Shown piece by piece: positions 26,971 to 36,700 of a DNA stretch of 64,000 bases. The translations under genes were made by a program, and so were the position numbers. Origin of the DNA: UBA1765 sp045629945 (lineage in GTDB: Bacteria; Fibrobacterota; Fibrobacteria; Fibrobacterales; Fibrobacteraceae); NCBI GenBank assembly GCA_045629945.1, contig JAZQSE010000035.1, positions 62,001 through 126,000 of the forward strand, read 5' to 3'. Below the pieces are notes generated by a model. That model was not told the DNA's origin, made no database searches, and saw nothing but the letters and a program-made list of their open reading frames with translations. The first letter of the stretch is position 1, and each line of letters begins with the position of its first letter.

Positions 26971-27676
26971 TACGAGATTTCCACACAAACAAATTCAACT
27001 TATCCTCACGAAGGAGGGTGGATTTTTGCAAAGTATATCCTGATCTTTTTTGAATAAGCTCTATAATCCTCCTTTTGGCCACACTCCGTTTTTCAGAATC
27101 ATCAAAAACTCTATTGTTATAGCCAAAGGCTCCTGTTAAAACATCTGTAATTTGCATTATTTGAACTTCATCAGACCTTATAGGTTTCACCTGCTTAATA
27201 ATTCTCTTTGAAAAATCATACATTGAATTGGAAATCACACTCCAAAGTTTTTTAGCCCTTTCCGCTGAATGAGTATCCTTTATATCAATAAAAATATTGT
27301 ATGTATCTGTCGGAACAAGCATGGCCTTCAACATGCTAAAATACATCTTGTAATACCACTCATCATGAGTCTGGTTGAACATTTGATGGTTCAATTTCTT
27401 TTTGTCGGGAATCAAGAGCCCTCTAAAATGTAAATCCGTTTCATCAAAAAAATACTCCATCAAGTCTATATAGACCTGAATTTTGGAAGGCGAGACTTTT
27501 GTCCACTTCAATTCAGCCTGCACAGGAACATTGTTGCGAATCTTTATTTCCTTTATTCGTCCGTTAATCTGGTGCCGTTTTTCCTTTGGACACCACACGC
27601 CCCCTAGAACCATGACATTGCTATTGTCATGTTCCAAATGGCAGCTTTCATCACAATAGAAATTGTATTCAGTCAT
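26957..27676 (-). CDS. DUF3800 domain protein (RNase H-like fold)
   Basis: The 239-residue protein opens with YNFYCDESCHLEHDNSNVMV, where the DES motif marks DUF3800, a family predicted to have an RNase H-like fold with acidic active-site residues. Other family positions are AELKWTKVSPSKIQVYIDLM, YNIFIDIKDTHS and VQIMQITDVLTGAFGYNN, whose Asp is typically the last catalytic residue. It is therefore a candidate nuclease. DUF3800 genes are frequent on mobile elements and defence islands. It lies 74 nt after the NYN gene and overlaps the following unknown gene. Confidence 0.8.
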   Translation of the reverse strand: MTEYNFYCDESCHLEHDNSNVMVLGGVWCPKEKRHQINGRIKEIKIRNNVPVQAELKWTKVSPSKIQVYIDLMEYFFDETDLHFRGLLIPDKKKLNHQMFNQTHDEWYYKMYFSMLKAMLVPTDTYNIFIDIKDTHSAERAKKLWSVISNSMYDFSKRIIKQVKPIRSDEVQIMQITDVLTGAFGYNNRVFDDSEKRSVAKRRIIELIQKRSGYTLQKSTLLREDKLNLFVWKSRNDQE

Positions 27677-27750
27677 ACATTTTTCCTCTGAGCGTTAAAA
27701 TAGGTTATTCAGCGGGCGGGGGCAATAGGTGCGACATGTCGCACATTTTT

Positions 27751-28524
27751 TCACTTTTTCATTCTCAGATAAATTGATACTGATTCAGAATTCGCCTGTT
27801 TTCGCTCCTGAATTTCAAATATGTCTTTTCGATTCTTGACAAGTTCGCTCAATTTTTTGAATCCATATTGACGAGAATCAAAATCTGATTTTAACTGAAG
27901 CAACTTACTGCCGAATGTTCCAATCTGAGACCAACCAGAATCATCACTAGATTGTTCAAGAGCTTCTTCAATATCTTTCAATGGCAAACAGGAATTATTT
28001 TTCTGTTGTTCAGTTTTCCCACTTGTTTTTTCAACAACATTCTTTTTGTTTTCTTGCGGAACAAGAATTTCAATATCGACAAATACATGGCAAGCGTTCT
28101 TGAAAGCTTCTGGAGTATTTTTTTTGCCGAAACCATAAACAGACAAGCCTTCTTCGCGAATTCTGGTTGCAATACTAGTAAAATCACTATCGCTGGAAAT
28201 GATGCAGAAACCATCAAATCGACGCGTGTACATCAAGTCCATCGCATCAATAATCAACGTACTGTCGGTCGCGTTCTTGCCAGTCGTATAAGCAAATTGT
28301 TGAACAGGCTTGATTGCGAATTTATTAAGCAGAGAACGCCATTGAGCACTTTGCGGTGATGTAAAATCACCGTAGATACGCTTGACAGTCGCTTCACCGT
28401 ATTTCGCAATTTCGGGAAGCAGGTATTCAAATATAGAAGGTTGAGCGTTATCAGCATCAATAAGGACTGCCAGCTTCGCAGACGCTTCTTCTGTTTCGAT
28501 TTTGGTAATAGATTTTGTTTTCAT
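27751..28524 (-). CDS. NYN-domain (LabA/DUF88-like) RNase with C-terminal OST-HTH-like domain
   Basis: The N-terminal 150 residues form an NYN domain: LAVLIDADNAQPSIFEYLLP (DAD motif), TDSTLIIDAMDLMYTRRFDG, FCIISSDSDFTSIATRIREE (SDSDF motif) and VYGFGKKNTPEAFKNACHVF. The spacer is polar. The last 75 residues (WSQIGTFGSKLLQLKSDFDS, then GFKKLSELVKNRKDIFEI) match an OST-HTH/LOTUS RNA-binding module. The combination is a known class of metal-dependent ribonuclease-like proteins. The ATG at 28524 is preferred over an upstream TTG because AAGG lies at proper distance. It starts 19 nt after the NERD gene. Confidence 0.85.
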   Translation of the reverse strand: MKTKSITKIETEEASAKLAVLIDADNAQPSIFEYLLPEIAKYGEATVKRIYGDFTSPQSAQWRSLLNKFAIKPVQQFAYTTGKNATDSTLIIDAMDLMYTRRFDGFCIISSDSDFTSIATRIREEGLSVYGFGKKNTPEAFKNACHVFVDIEILVPQENKKNVVEKTSGKTEQQKNNSCLPLKDIEEALEQSSDDSGWSQIGTFGSKLLQLKSDFDSRQYGFKKLSELVKNRKDIFEIQERKQANSESVSIYLRMKK

Positions 28525-28543
28525 AAACAACCTTTTTGAAATT

Positions 28544-29479
28544 TTATTTCACTATTCGATATTCGTCACAATATCGGCAAAATACAAGTTGCCTTCTGGG
28601 CCAGCCTGTTTCGAACAATTCTAGGGGCCTGCGGCATTTTTTGCATTTAAACGAAAACGGTTTGACCATTCCACAGGATTTGCAAATAGCTTCCCATTTC
28701 TTAGTTTCCCTATTCTTTTCAAACGAAAGAACGTTTCCACATTTACATTTTGCCTGTTCTTCCTCGATTTTTCTATAAAAATACTGCGGACGGTGAATGT
28801 CTTTTAAAAAAGCTATAGTCTTTACTATATCTTCTTCCGGCAACAACCAAAGAGAATCATTTTTCAGGATGGCGTCTTTTACAAAATTCTTTACCGTGTC
28901 CGTTTTTTTATAGCTCTCATAAATTTCGAGAACCTTATCCGGAATAACTTCGGATTTAAGGACCGTTCCGTCAAATTTACACGGTTTGTCAGGCTTTACC
29001 ACATTGGATTCACCATGCAAAGCAACTAAATAATGGACAGGATAATTCTGAAATCCTCCTTGAAGAAAGAGAAATTTCTTTCTAAGGGTTTCTTTGTTAT
29101 TCTGCAAAACTTTTCTTAACGCTTCGGACTGGATTTTGGCCTGATAGATAGGACTTTCTTTACTCGGATGCCATTCGTAGTCCTCTTTTGATAGATACCA
29201 GCAATTTCCATCTTCATCATATTTCATCCCGCCAGTCCAACTCTTTGTTTCTATAACAATGAAGCAATACGGCGTAATAACAAGATGGTCTATTTGAGTA
29301 TAGTCGTCATCATCTGTCAAGCATTTGAATCGCAGATTGTTAAGGACATGAATTTCAGGATGGTCAAAAAACTTGCGCTTTAAATAATGGGCCATCTGAT
29401 GCTCCGCATCGTAGCCCCACAAATCTTCTTTGCTAGCCAATTCTTTCGATGGAATTTCTTTGAGTTCTTTGTCTATCAT
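28544..29479 (-). CDS. NERD-domain nuclease-like protein with zinc-ribbon tail
   Basis: The 311-residue protein has a NERD (nuclease-related) domain with PD-(D/E)XK-type residues: YDAEHQMAHYLKRKF (Glu26), YTQIDHLVITPYCFIVIETK (Asp64, Glu77 and Lys79) and SPIYQAKIQSEALRKVLQNN. The C-terminal 70 residues hold paired cysteines: CKCGNVLSF, CKSCGMVKPF, CKKCRRPLEL and CRYCDEY. They form two zinc ribbons of the kind in topoisomerase C-termini. This suggests a DNA-binding nuclease. It overlaps the Mrr-like gene (ATGA), so the two nuclease-fold proteins are probably made together. Confidence 0.82.
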   Translation of the reverse strand: MIDKELKEIPSKELASKEDLWGYDAEHQMAHYLKRKFFDHPEIHVLNNLRFKCLTDDDDYTQIDHLVITPYCFIVIETKSWTGGMKYDEDGNCWYLSKEDYEWHPSKESPIYQAKIQSEALRKVLQNNKETLRKKFLFLQGGFQNYPVHYLVALHGESNVVKPDKPCKFDGTVLKSEVIPDKVLEIYESYKKTDTVKNFVKDAILKNDSLWLLPEEDIVKTIAFLKDIHRPQYFYRKIEEEQAKCKCGNVLSFEKNRETKKWEAICKSCGMVKPFSFKCKKCRRPLELFETGWPRRQLVFCRYCDEYRIVK

Positions 29480-30351
29480 ACGATAGGTCCCTTATTATCA
29501 GTATATCGTTTCTCTATTTTTCCATTCTTCCAAAACAAAGTCTTCTTACCCTTTCCTAAATATTCAATCACGCCATACATCGCATCGGAAGCATCTATTA
29601 ACATCGTTTCTTCACTAGGTTCCTCAATTTCATACTTTACGGTATAACCTATTATTTTCAAGCTAAATGAAGGAGTCTTTATTTCCCCTTCTTTTAAGAA
29701 AACCTTTGTATCCTCGAATTTACCAAATTCTTCTTTGTGCTGCAAAGTCAGTTCATTCTCTAAATCAAGCCATGTTATAGTCTTTTCCCCATCATTTATA
29801 AAAATTTCATTATTATTTCCTGACAATGAAAAGGATGTGCTTCCGTTTAATTCTCTAAATACATTAGCTGACACTTTTGGAAAAAAACTCGTAATTTTCG
29901 CAGGTTTCCCAATATGGAATGTAACCTCAACCTTATTAATTAAAGGATTTCCTTGTTCATCAACCCAATCGGAATCCAATGGCTTTCGAACCACAAGTAA
30001 ATCAATTTTATTCTGTTCGGCTTTCTTTTGTGCTCCAGATTGATAACCGATCTTCGTCGCAAATACAGGCTTTAAATCAGGCAAATCTTTAATTTTGCCA
30101 ATCAATGCATCGATTTTTTCAACAGATACCGCAGAATTGTAGTCTTTACATTCTATTACAGTCTTATAAGTAATTCCACCTAATTCATATTCCCAATAAA
30201 GGTCAAATTCTCGCTCAATTCCGCAATTGTCCGTTATCTTTTTTCTTGCCTCAATTTTTATGTTCTTTTGTATGCCTAATGTTTCTAAGTGCAGTAAAGC
30301 CTCATGAAGGTTTTTTACAAAATTTTCATATAGTTCGCCAGTATTTTTCAT
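29476..30351 (-). CDS. Mrr-like PD-(D/E)XK restriction endonuclease-fold protein
   Basis: The 291-residue protein begins with a nuclease domain: CGIEREFDLYWEYE (Asp50), YKTVIECKDYNSAVSVEKID (Glu67, Lys69) and PVFATKIGYQSGAQKKAEQN, with LLVVRKP after it. This is the Mrr_cat pattern. The rest (about 135-291) is beta-rich and unfamiliar, containing a repeat-like KITSFFPKVSANVFRELNGS stretch, and could be a recognition or partner domain. It sits 1 nt after the 223-residue gene and overlaps the NERD gene, inside a translationally coupled set with a membrane protein. Mrr relatives cleave modified DNA, but specificity here is unknown. Confidence 0.75.
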   Translation of the reverse strand: MKNTGELYENFVKNLHEALLHLETLGIQKNIKIEARKKITDNCGIEREFDLYWEYELGGITYKTVIECKDYNSAVSVEKIDALIGKIKDLPDLKPVFATKIGYQSGAQKKAEQNKIDLLVVRKPLDSDWVDEQGNPLINKVEVTFHIGKPAKITSFFPKVSANVFRELNGSTSFSLSGNNNEIFINDGEKTITWLDLENELTLQHKEEFGKFEDTKVFLKEGEIKTPSFSLKIIGYTVKYEIEEPSEETMLIDASDAMYGVIEYLGKGKKTLFWKNGKIEKRYTDNKGPIV

Positions 30352-30352
30352 T

Positions 30353-31024
30353 TTACATCACTTTTTTTAATGTTTCTGCCACACTTATTTTTCGCTCTGT
30401 AAATTCTCTCAAAATTCGATCATAATCTGTCGGATAATAAAGATTTTTTAAAACAAAATACAAACCTAATTTGTTTTTTCTTATGTATTCAGATAATGCA
30501 TAATAGATATGTTCCCTCATAATGGCTTTTGCCTTTTGAAGTTTTATCTCTCTATAAACAAGATAAAATTGTGTTTTATACTTATTTGAACTTATCGAAA
30601 AACAATCCCCTAACAGCTTTAATCTTCGATTCACATCAATATTTTGATTTCGAACAACTTTTAGCAAATCCTTGTAACCAAGCCCAAAACAATCATAGTA
30701 ATATTCAGGATCTTTTAAATATTTCATTTGACGTAAAATTTTTTTCCCGCCTAAGGCTTTGGGAAAACTAATTTTAAATGGAAATTTTTCTGACGTTTTC
30801 TTCTCAAAAATACCCTTATTAGAAAACAATTCTAAAGAGATTTTTTTTACAAAATCCGAATAAGCATCATAAGGGGTTTGATAAACACAATTTGTTATAT
30901 CACTTAAGCATTTCACAAAAAGAGCATTTTTGGCTTGAAAAACCACTATCTGAAATTCCCTTTCATAAGAAAAGATCTCTTCCGAAAATTTTTGTAAAAT
31001 ATCATTATAGCTACGCACAAACAT
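30353..31024 (-). CDS. Hypothetical protein of the membrane-nuclease operon
   Basis: I do not recognise this 223-residue protein. It has no signal peptide or membrane segment. The sequence is mostly helical and rich in Lys, Tyr and Phe (YNDILQKFSEEIFSYEREFQ, YKDLLKVVRNQNIDVNRRLK, YIRKNKLGLYFVLKNLYYPT). Base composition is strongly AT-rich like its upstream partner. Its ATG overlaps the stop of the 769-residue membrane protein (TAATG), and its stop is 1 nt before the Mrr-like gene, so it is clearly part of the same unit and might bridge the membrane protein and the nucleases. Confidence 0.75.
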   Translation of the reverse strand: MFVRSYNDILQKFSEEIFSYEREFQIVVFQAKNALFVKCLSDITNCVYQTPYDAYSDFVKKISLELFSNKGIFEKKTSEKFPFKISFPKALGGKKILRQMKYLKDPEYYYDCFGLGYKDLLKVVRNQNIDVNRRLKLLGDCFSISSNKYKTQFYLVYREIKLQKAKAIMREHIYYALSEYIRKNKLGLYFVLKNLYYPTDYDRILREFTERKISVAETLKKVM

Positions 31025-33333
31025 TACACTAATCCCATTCTTTTCAAATCACGATATACGCCTTTTTGCCTGAAATTATATCTAAACAAATAATTCTTTG
31101 CCATAAGATTCTTAGCAATAAATAAGTCATAACCATCAAAGTCATTCCAGTTGAAAGCATTCCCACTCTTTTGCTTTAGATATGCCAATAGCGTTACATT
31201 TACATTAGTAAAATTTGAAGAAAGCATCTTTAATGCCTTTTCATTCCATTCCTGTTTAACTTCATCTCTATATATTCTATACTCATTTTGAATTTCAACA
31301 ATAGTCTTTAATGGAATTTTAAAGAATGCCATTTTTTTAAAGATTTCATTACACACACCATTTAAATAACATAGTAAATTCGTTTTTCTTTGTAATTCAA
31401 ACAAAATAAAAAGCCAACCTAAAGCCGTCATTAAATCTATAATTGGGTTATAGCACTTTATTTTTTCTCCACATTTAATAAGATAAATGAATTCTTTAAC
31501 GCTCGCTTTCACAAAAACATCTATTAGTTTCCAATATTTATTAAAATTTTCGTCATCAACCATATCTATTAAACCCAATCGGCATTGATTCAATGAAAAA
31601 CCAGCAATATCCATTTTTTCATCTTGAATAGACTCAAAATTTTCTAAGCAAACAATAAGAGCGTAATAAAGCTCTCTTTTCTCATTACACTCATTCTTTT
31701 CGGCATCCAAATAATTTATTTTTTTTACATTTCGAAAAAGATTTAATGATATTTTTTTATCCCTTTCAATAAGAACTTTTTTTATTCCATAATCCCATTT
31801 GGCCCAATATTCAAATTCCTTTTTAATAGCAAGAGCCTCTAATTTGGGAATGTTTTTTACAACATCTTTTTTTGATATAAAAAAGGATATCATTTGGTTT
31901 GACAATTGATCAAAATAATCTAAATAAAAATTATGGAATTTTAGAGACACTTCTTCTGCAAGAAAATCCGATGGCGTTATAACACAACCTTCAATCCCTT
32001 TTTCATAATTCAGCATATCAGACAACATCGCCAAATCCTTTAATAAGAATTGTTCATATTGCCCAGAAAAAACAAATTCATATTTCAAGAGTTTTCTCGC
32101 ATTTACTTTTTTTCTAAAAAACTCAAAATCACAAACATATTGAGAGAATAACATCATTTGGATGCTTAAATCATATAATTCAGAAAGAGTGTTCACATTT
32201 GTGTCATCAGAATTCAAATGGAGTCTTTCTTCAAAAGCCGCCCACATTTTTTTTACAACAACAAAGGCTCTTTCTGGAAAGCCATTTAAAATTAATTGCA
32301 CTAAATATGCGTTTAAGCAACCTACCGTTTTTTTTAGAAAATCATTTTCTCCTTTTTCCTGAATTTTCGCAATAATTTTAACATACACCTTTTCAATTTT
32401 ATCTTCAAACCAAAAAAAATCGTTTACACTTTTTACCGGCTGATACATTGTCTTAGACGCAAACTTAAAATCATGATCATTTTCCGTATATAATTTTTTT
32501 TCACTTGTTCGAATGAAAAACCATTCATTTTCAGGATGTATTTTTCTTTTTTGCATTTGATAAGAAACTAACATACCAACACAATACTCAGACAAAACGC
32601 ACAAATCCCTGCTTGAGGAATTCTTTTCTACTTTATTATATACAATTTCAAAATATTCTGTATACTCACGAGCTTTCAATGCCAAATTCTCACAATAAGT
32701 TCCATTTATTTTTTTAACAGAAACTTTGGCAATTTCCTTGAAATATTTCTCAATTTTTTTTCTTAAAATAACAAACCAAGACTTTGGATCCAAATAAGAA
32801 AAAAGTTCTCGCGACAAAACTACAAAGCAAGCTAACGCAACCGTAAACAAAACCCAAGATACAAAACTCATTCCCTTTATTATTATGTTCCATAAAGAAC
32901 AAGAAACAATAAGCATAAGTGAAGTCACAGACATAATCATCAACAAATTCAAACAACGATTACTTTTGCCTTCGTTAAGCAAAATATTTTGTACTTTAGG
33001 TGGCAAATTTTTATGCGTTGAAGTCGAAACGAAAGTCAAAACAGTAAAATACAGACCCATTATCACAGGTCCTGCAGTTGCAACACATGTAAGTATTTGT
33101 TCGTACGATGATTTACTTCCAAATTCTATATCAAATAGGATAACACCTAAAGAAAACAAAATAAAACTAAATAACGTGTTTTTTATACTTAACCAAACAA
33201 GACTATCTAGTCTTTGTTTTGTAAAGCCTTTTCTTGCGGAAAAAATTTTTTCACTTATCGCTTTTTTTCTCTGATATGATTTAATTTCGCGATATATTTG
33301 TTTTCTTATTTTATTTTCATCAAATTTCATCAT
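31024..33333 (-). CDS. Four-helix membrane protein with large cytoplasmic domain
   Basis: The 769-residue protein has four hydrophobic segments near the N-terminus (about 47-68, 80-103, 128-152 and 155-174). They include PVIMGLYFTVLTFVSTSTHK, which vaguely resembles DUF2254-type proteins. The remaining 580 residues are soluble, helical and very Lys/Phe/Asn-rich, and I recognise no domain. It heads a tightly coupled run with a small protein, an Mrr-like nuclease and a NERD protein. Membrane effectors or sensors beside nucleases are common in antiphage systems, so it may be the membrane component, but that is inference. The composition is among the most AT-rich in the window. Confidence 0.7.
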   Translation of the reverse strand: MMKFDENKIRKQIYREIKSYQRKKAISEKIFSARKGFTKQRLDSLVWLSIKNTLFSFILFSLGVILFDIEFGSKSSYEQILTCVATAGPVIMGLYFTVLTFVSTSTHKNLPPKVQNILLNEGKSNRCLNLLMIMSVTSLMLIVSCSLWNIIIKGMSFVSWVLFTVALACFVVLSRELFSYLDPKSWFVILRKKIEKYFKEIAKVSVKKINGTYCENLALKAREYTEYFEIVYNKVEKNSSSRDLCVLSEYCVGMLVSYQMQKRKIHPENEWFFIRTSEKKLYTENDHDFKFASKTMYQPVKSVNDFFWFEDKIEKVYVKIIAKIQEKGENDFLKKTVGCLNAYLVQLILNGFPERAFVVVKKMWAAFEERLHLNSDDTNVNTLSELYDLSIQMMLFSQYVCDFEFFRKKVNARKLLKYEFVFSGQYEQFLLKDLAMLSDMLNYEKGIEGCVITPSDFLAEEVSLKFHNFYLDYFDQLSNQMISFFISKKDVVKNIPKLEALAIKKEFEYWAKWDYGIKKVLIERDKKISLNLFRNVKKINYLDAEKNECNEKRELYYALIVCLENFESIQDEKMDIAGFSLNQCRLGLIDMVDDENFNKYWKLIDVFVKASVKEFIYLIKCGEKIKCYNPIIDLMTALGWLFILFELQRKTNLLCYLNGVCNEIFKKMAFFKIPLKTIVEIQNEYRIYRDEVKQEWNEKALKMLSSNFTNVNVTLLAYLKQKSGNAFNWNDFDGYDLFIAKNLMAKNYLFRYNFRQKGVYRDLKRMGLV

Positions 33334-33351
33334 AATAAATCAATTAGCGCG

Positions 33352-33738
33352 CTACCTTTTCTCCACTGCTTCTATCTCCTCGGTATCGGTGATGCCGTAG
33401 AGTTGATAGACGAGGGTGTTGACTTGGATTTCGAGGTCGGCGATTTGCTTTTGGGTTGCTTCGCTTTCGCTCGCAATGACGTTATCGGTTCCCTTCGGCA
33501 AACTCAGGGAACTTTTAGCAGCGATGATTTCATCGGCGAGGGTGGCGAGTTGCAGCAGGATTTTCGCGTCGTCTAGGGGGATGCGGAGATTTTCGAAGTA
33601 AGGCCAACAATTTTTATAAAAATTTGAAGAAAAAATTCTTGCGGGGGAAGACCAAGCTCGAAATTGCGAAAGCCGCACAGTCTTTTCCCTGTACCCATTC
33701 CATCCTTGGCCGACATTATATTCTCGTATATTAAACAC
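33352..33738 (-). pseudogene. C-terminal fragment of a restriction-modification subunit, with inserted repeat
   Basis: The 128-residue frame overlaps the end of the type IIG gene by 8 nt. Only its latter part is family-like: IPLDDAKILLQLATLADEII, then KQIADLEIQVNTLVYQLYGI followed by TDTEEIEAVE. This parallels the terminal helix of the type IIG enzyme upstream (IDKLIYILYDLTEEEIGVVE), so it looks like a duplicated C-terminus or a leftover of an earlier enzyme. Between the two parts lies a repeat-derived insert (33454-33510) giving SLPKGTDNVIASESEATQ. The first 50 residues do not look like protein. Confidence 0.6.
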
Positions 33739-36700
33739 TCTCCACTACTCCAATTTCTTCTTCTGTCAAATCATACAATATGTAAATAAGTTTATCGATT
33801 TCTTCCATCATAGCAGAAATATCCGCCTTAACATTTTCTTTGCGTCTACACAAAGCTTTTTCTACAAGGTCCGAGATTTCCTTTTGTTGTTCTACGGAAG
33901 CATTTGGGATTCGAAGCATTTCAACATGAGTCTTTTTTACCTGAGCAAGAGCTTCGCCCTTTTCAGGATTTATAAACGTATAGTAGAAATCTGTTAATTT
34001 AGAATTCAACACACCCAAAATAAACTTTAAATTTATTGTTTCATTTTTGGGAATGCATATATGCAAGTTATCCCGACAAATATTACCGTCATCAATAATC
34101 GTTGCAATAATCGAATCTCCCGTTTGTCTCATTATAATTTTTTCTGGTTTTTCAAAAATAGTAGAGTCTCTTGGCGCAGCCAACCATTTCCCATAAAGAA
34201 TCCAATAATTCTCATTCCACAAATTTGTATAACGATGCATCAAACTCCCCCGCATTAAGGGAGACCATTCTTCTCCGGGTTTATCTCCCTCCTTAACATA
34301 AGGTTTTTCTTCAACTATTTGCTTTGTTTGCGCAGGAGTTCCCTTACCTTTTTCAAATGGTTTCACGCCGTTATAAACATTTAGGTATTCTGTAAGAGGC
34401 TTACTACATTCTTTTAACTTCTCAATTAACAATAAAGACTCTTGATTGGTCTCTATATTTATAACATTCCCTGTTTGACATATTGCATCTTTTTTTATTG
34501 TATGCAATTTGGAAATTTTTCCATCCTCGCTTATTCTGCATATTTCACAATCTTTTTGCTCTTTTGATTTTGTAAACAAAAGACAATGAGTATCAACAGT
34601 TGCATCGGCAAATACTTTATGAGTTAATGCTATTTGATTCCATCTAAAATATGATGTCAAAAACAATCTAAGTGGAGTAAAAGAGAATGACTGCAACCAT
34701 GTATTTGGAACAATAAAACCAAACCCACCATTGTTTTTCAAAAGAGAATGAGCTCGTTCAATGAATAAGCAATACAAGTCACCTTGTTTAAAGAATGTAT
34801 TGTAATTCCTTTGTTCATAATGATTCCCTAAAAGACCGTTATTCGATTGTAACTGAATATACGGCGGATTCCCAATGATAGCATCGAAGCCTGTAAAGCG
34901 TCCTTTGTCGTCGAGGATTTCCGGAAACTCAAACATCCATTCAAGCGAGTTAGAAAAATCAATGGTATCGCCTGCTGAGCCCTTGTATTCGTCAAACATT
35001 TCAATTTGTACATCTTCAACCATTCGACTTTTAATTCCAGCGATTTTTTGCCGTAACATCATCTTGGAACTCTGCGACTTGCCCGTTTTGTATTCCTGCA
35101 CAAGTTGTCTGTATTCAATAAGGCTATTCTTGAGGCTATCTCGTTTGCGGTCGGCTCGTTCATCACGAGTAAGATAGTCCGCAATCAAGCGTCCGTTCTG
35201 CACTGGGTATTTGGAGAGCAGCGAATCGCCGACTTTGATATTGATGTCTATGTTCGGGAGCGTCTGAAGTGATTTGTAGCTACTTTCCTTGGTGTAGTAA
35301 GCATTCTTCAAAAGTTCAATCCAAAGACGCAAACGGCAAATGTTTACACTATTGGGGTTCAGATCGACGCCAAAAAGGCAATTCTCGATAATGCGGCGTT
35401 TCTCGTTGAATAAAGCTTCTTGATACCGCTGGCTTTCTTCGTTGCCGGGTTTGTATTCAAACGGTTCGCCCTCGTCGTCAACTACGGAAAGTTCGTCGTT
35501 ATCTACTTTTAAGATCAAGTCGCGGCGTTTGATGCGTTTGCCGTCCGCATCGCACAAAATGTTCAGTTCCGATTTGATTGCAAGCAGGCGATTAAGGGCC
35601 GACACCAAGAAATGCCCAGAGCCCACGGCGACATCGGCAACACGGATATCATCAACAATTTGATTCGCTTCTGAAATATCTTCAATCTTGTCCGAGACAT
35701 CTTCCAAATTTTCGCATTTCCAGGACTTCTTCTCGTTGAACTTCTGCACTACCGTCCGTTCCAGCACATCGCGGGCCATGTAGTCGGTGATGAACCCTGG
35801 CGTAAAGAAACTGCCATCTTTGTAGCCGTTGATTTTTTCGAAGATGAGTCCGAGAACCGACGCATTGATGAGCGTCTTGCTCGTAGAGGTCACGCCACCT
35901 TGGGCATCGCTTGCGAAGTTGTAGGCATCGAGGAACTTGAAGATGTAATCCAGATTCGGGAGCGTGCCTTTTGCACGTTTGCCACGTTCATCCTTCAAAA
36001 CGGTCTTGCCCCAAATTTCCATCTGGGCATCGGGAATGCCGCGGATTTTCAGGTGCTTTTCGTCCTCGGTCGGTTCAAACAGCGAACTGTTCAGATAAGG
36101 GACATTCGGGTAACGCTTAAGCACGTCTTCGTCGCGGTCCTCGATTTTCTTGCCGAGTACCTTGAAAAAGAAAATGTTCAGTTCATCGAAGTTCGCTATT
36201 TTTTCTGTACTCATGAACCGGTACGAAGCATCGCCCTTTTGATACATGAGGATTTGTGATTCGACAAGTTTCAGGAACAGCAGGCGGTTCACCCACGTGA
36301 TGCAGAGACGGAGCGCCATCGCCTCGCATTCTTCCTTGTTCGGGAAATCGTCTTCAAGCTGGTAGATGGCACTTTCGAGGAGGCTCGCCTTGTCGCGATT
36401 TGCGGGCTTCTTGCGTTGAATGACTTTCTTGCCGCCCTTTTCTTCTTTTACTTCTTCGAGGCCGATAATATGCAAGAGTTCCGCATAAAAGTTGCGATCA
36501 AGACTGTTGCTGTCGTTTGCGAAGGGCTTCGCGAGAAGGGTTTCCGGGGAGAGTAATTTGTAGAGAGAAAGAAGTTTTTTAGTTTCTTCGACTTTCCCTA
36601 TCGCCTTCGGCTCCAAGGTTCTCTCAGAATAACACACTGCGTTGGATTGCTTCACTTCGTTCGCAATGACGTCTAGGCTAAAATGCACGACGTTGATATC

